A stretch of 36,340 nucleotides of DNA. Origin: Acidimicrobiia bacterium (lineage in GTDB: Bacteria; Actinomycetota; Acidimicrobiia; IMCC26256; PALSA-555). Made by a program: the position numbers and the translations under genes. The notes under the pieces were generated by a model that saw nothing but the letters and a program-made list of their open reading frames with translations, did no database searches and had not been told where the DNA came from. How positions within the stretch are numbered: the first letter of the stretch is position 1; each line of letters starts with the position of its first letter. Positions 33,419 to 36,340 of this stretch are shown piece by piece. Location: positions 1 through 36,340 of the forward strand of contig SHVJ01000010.1 in assembly GCA_009694295.1 (NCBI GenBank), written 5' to 3'.

Positions 33419-34707
33419 CGGCACACCTCGGCGATTGATGCAACGAGCGCGTCCACGATGCGCGTGAGCTCCGGCGGGGTGATGGTGAGCGGCGGCATGA
33501 GCACGACGACGTCGCCGATCGGTCGCAGCAGCACACCGCGCCGCACCGCGGCAGCGCACACCCGTCGACCCCACTTGAGGTCTTCTTCCGGGGGCGCGAG
33601 TTCAACCCCACCCATCAGTCCGTGCAACCGCACTTCGCGGACTGCCGCCAGCGGGGCGATGCGCTCATCGAGCAGTGCCCGCAGCTCCTCGGAGCGGGCG
33701 CAGACATTGGCGAGCACGTCGCGTGACTCGATGAGCTCGATGTGCCGTAGCGCCACCGCGCACGCGAGCGCGTTCCCGCTATACGAGTGCCCGTGGTACA
33801 GCGTCTTGTCGGACAGGTCGGGGCCGAGAAACGCGTCGAACACGCGCCCGCTCGCGACGGTCGCCGATTGCGGTAGGTAGCCCGCCGTCAAGCCCTTGCC
33901 GATCGCCATGAGATCGGGCGTGAGGCCGCATTGCTCCGACGCGAACAGTGTGCCGGTGCGGCCGAACCCGGTGGCCACTTCGTCGCAGATGAGGAGCACG
34001 TCGTGTTCGCGGCAGGCGTCGCCCAGCACGCGGAACGACTCGGCCGGCGCGCTCTGCATGCCAGCCGCGGCTTGTACGAGCGGCTCGACGATCACAGCCG
34101 CAAGCTCGTGCGCGTGTTCAGCAACCATGCGCGCCGCAGTAGTGAAGCACTCAGGGTCAGCGAACTGCGGCGCGCGGAGCACGGGAAAGCGCAGCGGGTC
34201 GAACACGTTCGTTCCGAATCCGCCGTCGCCAACGGAGAGCGCGCCGATCGTGTCGCCGTGGTACGCCCCGCCAAAGGCGAGGAAGGTCGTTCGGCCTTCG
34301 ACACCGAGGTTCACCCAGAATTGGAACGCGATCTTCAGGGCCTGTTCGACGGCCGACGCGCCGTCGCCAGCGAACAAGAAGTGCGGATCGTCGACCGGCA
34401 CGCGTGACGCGAGCGCCTCGGCGAGCTCCACCACGATCTGGTTGCTGTTGCCGAGCATCGTGGAGTGCGCACCCCGGTCGAGCTGCTCGCGCAACGCCTC
34501 GTCGAGCTCGGGCACTCGATGCCCGAGCGTGTTCACCCAGAGCGACGAGATGGCATCGAGATAGCGCTTGCCGTCGACGTCGATGAGCTCGTGGCCTTCC
34601 GCACCTTCGACGACAATCGGCGTGCTCTCGGTGAAGGACGACATCTGCGTGAACCCGTGCCACACCACGGCCGCATCGCGCTTGGCCCAGACGGGTGCCT
34701 CATCCAT
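33415..34707 (-). CDS. bioA: Adenosylmethionine-8-amino-7-oxononanoate aminotransferase
   Basis: Transfers the amino group of SAM to KAPA, giving DAPA. Class III PLP fold with the BioA-specific opening VVWHGFTQMSSFTES (WHxFTQ) and DGKRYLDAISSLWVNTLGH (SSxW substrate residues). GDGASAVEQALKIAFQFW and AYHGDTIGALSVG bind PLP phosphate, LLICDEVATGFGRTG has the Asp, and AIGKGLTAGYLP has the Schiff-base Lys. 430 residues, complete. First gene of bioA-bioF-bioD; bioB is not in the window. It is divergent from the thiolase-like gene across a short G/A-rich leader. Confidence 0.95.
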   Translation of the reverse strand: MDEAPVWAKRDAAVVWHGFTQMSSFTESTPIVVEGAEGHELIDVDGKRYLDAISSLWVNTLGHRVPELDEALREQLDRGAHSTMLGNSNQIVVELAEALASRVPVDDPHFLFAGDGASAVEQALKIAFQFWVNLGVEGRTTFLAFGGAYHGDTIGALSVGDGGFGTNVFDPLRFPVLRAPQFADPECFTTAARMVAEHAHELAAVIVEPLVQAAAGMQSAPAESFRVLGDACREHDVLLICDEVATGFGRTGTLFASEQCGLTPDLMAIGKGLTAGYLPQSATVASGRVFDAFLGPDLSDKTLYHGHSYSGNALACAVALRHIELIESRDVLANVCARSEELRALLDERIAPLAAVREVRLHGLMGGVELAPPEEDLKWGRRVCAAAVRRGVLLRPIGDVVVLMPPLTITPPELTRIVDALVASIAEVCR

Positions 34708-34801
34708 TGTCTCTACTCCGCTCCCGCTCCGCTACTTCCGCTCGCGGTGCTCGCTCCATCCACTCCGCTCGCTCCGTGCATCATGCAATGATGCCCCGGT
34801 A
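34708..34801. promoter_or_regulatory. Divergent region with GGAGCGAG-type repeats and a palindrome
   Basis: The 94 bases between bioA and the thiolase-like gene are almost pure pyrimidine on the plus strand in the first 65, built from repeated CCGCTC / CTCGCTCC units (GGAGCGAG and CGGAG on the bioA strand). The end nearest the thiolase start holds GCATCAT-gca-ATGATGC, a perfect 17-bp palindrome at 34778-34794 seven bases before the ATG. Promoters for both genes must lie here. Confidence 0.55.
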
Positions 34802-36007
34802 ATGACGCTTCGTGACAAGGCCGCCGTTGTTGGTGTTGGCTCCACGCCGTATTACAAGCGTGGGCGATCGCTCCCGCAGACTTCGTTCGAGCTCGCGGGC
34901 AAGGCGGTGCTTGCAGCCGTCGACGACGCCGGGCTCACGATCGACGACGTCGACGGGCTCGCGTTGTATTCGATGGGACTCGGCGGCGACACGTCTCTGT
35001 TTGCGCAGGTACTCGGCATCCCCGAGGTGCGTTTCACCGCCACGCTGACCGGTGGCGGCGGAGGTGCGGCCGGTTCGGTGGGGCTCGCGGCGGCAGCGAT
35101 CGCATCGGGCATGGCGGAGTGCGTCGTGAGCCTCATGACGCTCCAGCAGGCCGCGAGCCGGTTCGGCGCGTCGTACGCGCCGCGCGGCAAGCCGGGCGCG
35201 CAGTACTCCGCGCCACCGTCACCCGAGGGCAACTTCATCCAGCCGGCGGGTCTGATGGGTCCAGGCCAGATGTTCGCCGTGCTCGCCCAACGCCACTTTC
35301 ACTTGTATGGCACCAAACGCGAGCACCTCGCTGAGGTCGCGATCTCGACACGCGAGAATGCGATCAAGCGTGAGACGTCGATCATGCAGACACCGCTCAC
35401 GCTCGACGACTACTTCAATGCACGCCTGATCGCCGAGCCGCTGTGCCTCTACGACTTCTGTCTCGAGTGCGACGGCGCCGTCGCGGTGGTCACCACGACG
35501 GCCGAGCGGGCCAAGGACCTCCGGCATCCGCCCGCGTACGTTCGTGCATCCGCACATGGTGGGCGCGGACGTTGGGGCCAGGCGATCGTCTGGATGGGCA
35601 TGGACGACGACGAGTTCGCATCGTCGGGCCATCGACCGGTCGCGAAGCGCATGTACGAGATGGCCGGACTCGGTCCGTCCGACGTGGATGTCGCGTTGCT
35701 CTACGACCACTTCTCGCCGATGGTGCTGATGCAACTCGAGGACTACGGCTTCTGCGGGATCGGTGAGTCGGGTCCGTTCGTCGAGTCGGGTGCAATCCGG
35801 TGGCCGAACGGTTCGCTGCCGGTAAACACGCACGGTGGCAACCTTTCCGAGGCGTACATCATCGGCATGACGCACGTGCGCGAAGCCGTCGAGCAGATCC
35901 GCGGCACCGCGGTGAACCAAGTGGCGAATTGCGAGGTGGCGCTCGCAACCGGGGGTCCCGCGTCGATCCCCGTCAGCGGCCTACTGCTCACGAAGGAAAC
36001 AGAGTGA
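34802..36007 (+). CDS. Thiolase-fold protein lacking the catalytic Cys (SCP-x/Ltp type)
   Basis: 401 residues of thiolase fold: AAVVGVGSTPYYKRG, an N-terminal SCP-x-like domain, and C-terminal VNTHGGNLSEAYIIGMTHVREA with the conserved His. At the position of the nucleophilic Cys the sequence reads TATLTGGGGGAAGSVGLAAAAIASG, with no Cys, and the C-terminal CxG motif is NCEVALATGG. Normal thiolysis is therefore unlikely. The Ltp2 group of actinobacterial retro-aldolases in steroid side-chain breakdown lacks this Cys and works with a DUF35 partner; the next gene is DUF35. A related acyl-CoA carbon-carbon lyase is a reasonable guess, but the substrate is unknown. The start is the ATG just after the palindrome, not the long upstream ORF-track start. 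Confidence 0.9.
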   Translation: MTLRDKAAVVGVGSTPYYKRGRSLPQTSFELAGKAVLAAVDDAGLTIDDVDGLALYSMGLGGDTSLFAQVLGIPEVRFTATLTGGGGGAAGSVGLAAAAIASGMAECVVSLMTLQQAASRFGASYAPRGKPGAQYSAPPSPEGNFIQPAGLMGPGQMFAVLAQRHFHLYGTKREHLAEVAISTRENAIKRETSIMQTPLTLDDYFNARLIAEPLCLYDFCLECDGAVAVVTTTAERAKDLRHPPAYVRASAHGGRGRWGQAIVWMGMDDDEFASSGHRPVAKRMYEMAGLGPSDVDVALLYDHFSPMVLMQLEDYGFCGIGESGPFVESGAIRWPNGSLPVNTHGGNLSEAYIIGMTHVREAVEQIRGTAVNQVANCEVALATGGPASIPVSGLLLTKETE

Positions 36008-36059
36008 GCGGCCGCGGCGCCGGTGTCCGGCGACGCCGCGTCGAGTGCGGGGATTTCGG

Positions 36060-36340
36060 ATGAGCACTGCGTACGACCACGACCAGATGGCGAAGCTGCC
36101 CGACGAGCGCATCATCGGGCTCACGCCCGACGTCTGGACGCAACCCTTCTGGGATGCCGCCGCGCAACACCGTCTCGTGGTGCCGCGTTGCACGGCGTGC
36201 GGCACATTCCGACTTCCGCCCAGTGCGTTCTGTTGGAAGTGCCGCGCGCAAGAGGTGGAGTGGGTCGAGCACGATGGTCGTGGCGCGGTCTACAGCTTCA
36301 CAATCGTCTGGCACCCATTGCTGCCCGACGTCGCCGACTC
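36060..36340 (+). CDS. DUF35 OB-fold/zinc-ribbon protein (partial, cut by window end)
   Basis: Not in the ORF track because it has no stop inside the window. About 93 codons are visible. An N-terminal helix (TPDVWTQPFWDAAAQHRLVVPRC) leads into a rubredoxin-like zinc ribbon C-x2-C-x10-C-x2-C (CTACGTFRLPPSAFCWKC), then the start of the OB-fold (VEWVEHDGRGAVYSFTIVWHP). This is the standard DUF35 architecture, an acyl-CoA-binding partner of thiolase-like enzymes. CGGGGA precedes the ATG; an in-frame GTG five codons earlier is possible. The gap of 52 bases from the thiolase gene and the same direction suggest one operon. Confidence 0.9.
   Translation, partial: MSTAYDHDQMAKLPDERIIGLTPDVWTQPFWDAAAQHRLVVPRCTACGTFRLPPSAFCWKCRAQEVEWVEHDGRGAVYSFTIVWHPLLPDVAD

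Overview
This window is high-GC, gene-dense DNA with the marks of an Actinomycetota chromosome. It has a dnaK-grpE-dnaJ-hspR operon with HAIR-type HspR operators, a BldC homologue next to purM, a [4Fe-4S]-type PurF, and many GTG starts and stop/start overlaps. Placement near the class Acidimicrobiia is only an impression from protein flavour and gene order. No rRNA, insertion sequence, prophage or CRISPR array is visible, and nothing looks recently transferred except possibly a small toxin-antitoxin pair.

Layout. (1) 1-2120: a secreted multi-domain protein and a stand-alone cyclic-nucleotide-binding protein, both on the minus strand, separated by a coding-like 61-codon remnant that follows the second gene's amber stop in frame. 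(2) 2213-9789: heat-shock cluster dnaK-grpE-dnaJ-hspR, a minus-strand DUF2510 membrane-anchored protein, then clpB. dnaK and clpB each carry an inverted repeat of the form TTGA-N11-TCAA. (3) 9791-12178: a VapC-like toxin with a Phd/VapB-like antitoxin, a small secreted protein and a polytopic membrane protein. (4) 12275-24684: a purine biosynthesis supercluster, purA-purD-purB-purC-purS-purQ-purL-purF-purM, followed by bldC. Three small minus-strand genes are wedged into it: a zinc-binding B-box-like protein, a basic protein of unknown function, and a degenerate APS-kinase-like protein. (5) 24760-26025: a pair of 22-bp direct repeats, tRNA-Phe, tRNA-Asp and tRNA-Glu on the minus strand, a CmoB-like methyltransferase, and tRNA-Lys on the plus strand. 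(6) 26027-31686: an amino-acid/amine catabolism locus, with the minus-strand operon lrp - class III aminotransferase - ald - saccharopine/lysine dehydrogenase and a divergent PuuB-like FAD oxidase. The shared intergenic region holds three related half-sites. (7) 31683-34707: biotin genes bioA-bioF-bioD coupled by ATGA overlaps, with no bioB. (8) 34778-36340: a palindromic operator candidate, a thiolase-fold protein lacking the usual nucleophilic cysteine, and the start of a DUF35 protein that runs off the window.

How it works together. The heat-shock cluster is a self-contained HspR circuit in which the repressor gene is the last gene of the operon it should control. The purine block covers most steps from PRPP to AMP (PurF, D, S/Q/L, M, C, B, A); purN, purE/K and purH are not in the window. 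The lrp locus suggests sensing and breakdown of an amino acid or amine. Several genes have a TAnnnT element 6-8 bases before the start codon and no Shine-Dalgarno sequence, suggesting frequent leaderless transcription. I found no clear candidate for a wholly new multi-gene system. The least explained items are the post-amber fragment, the three genes inside the purine block, the lrp-locus half-sites and the Cys-less thiolase/DUF35 pair.
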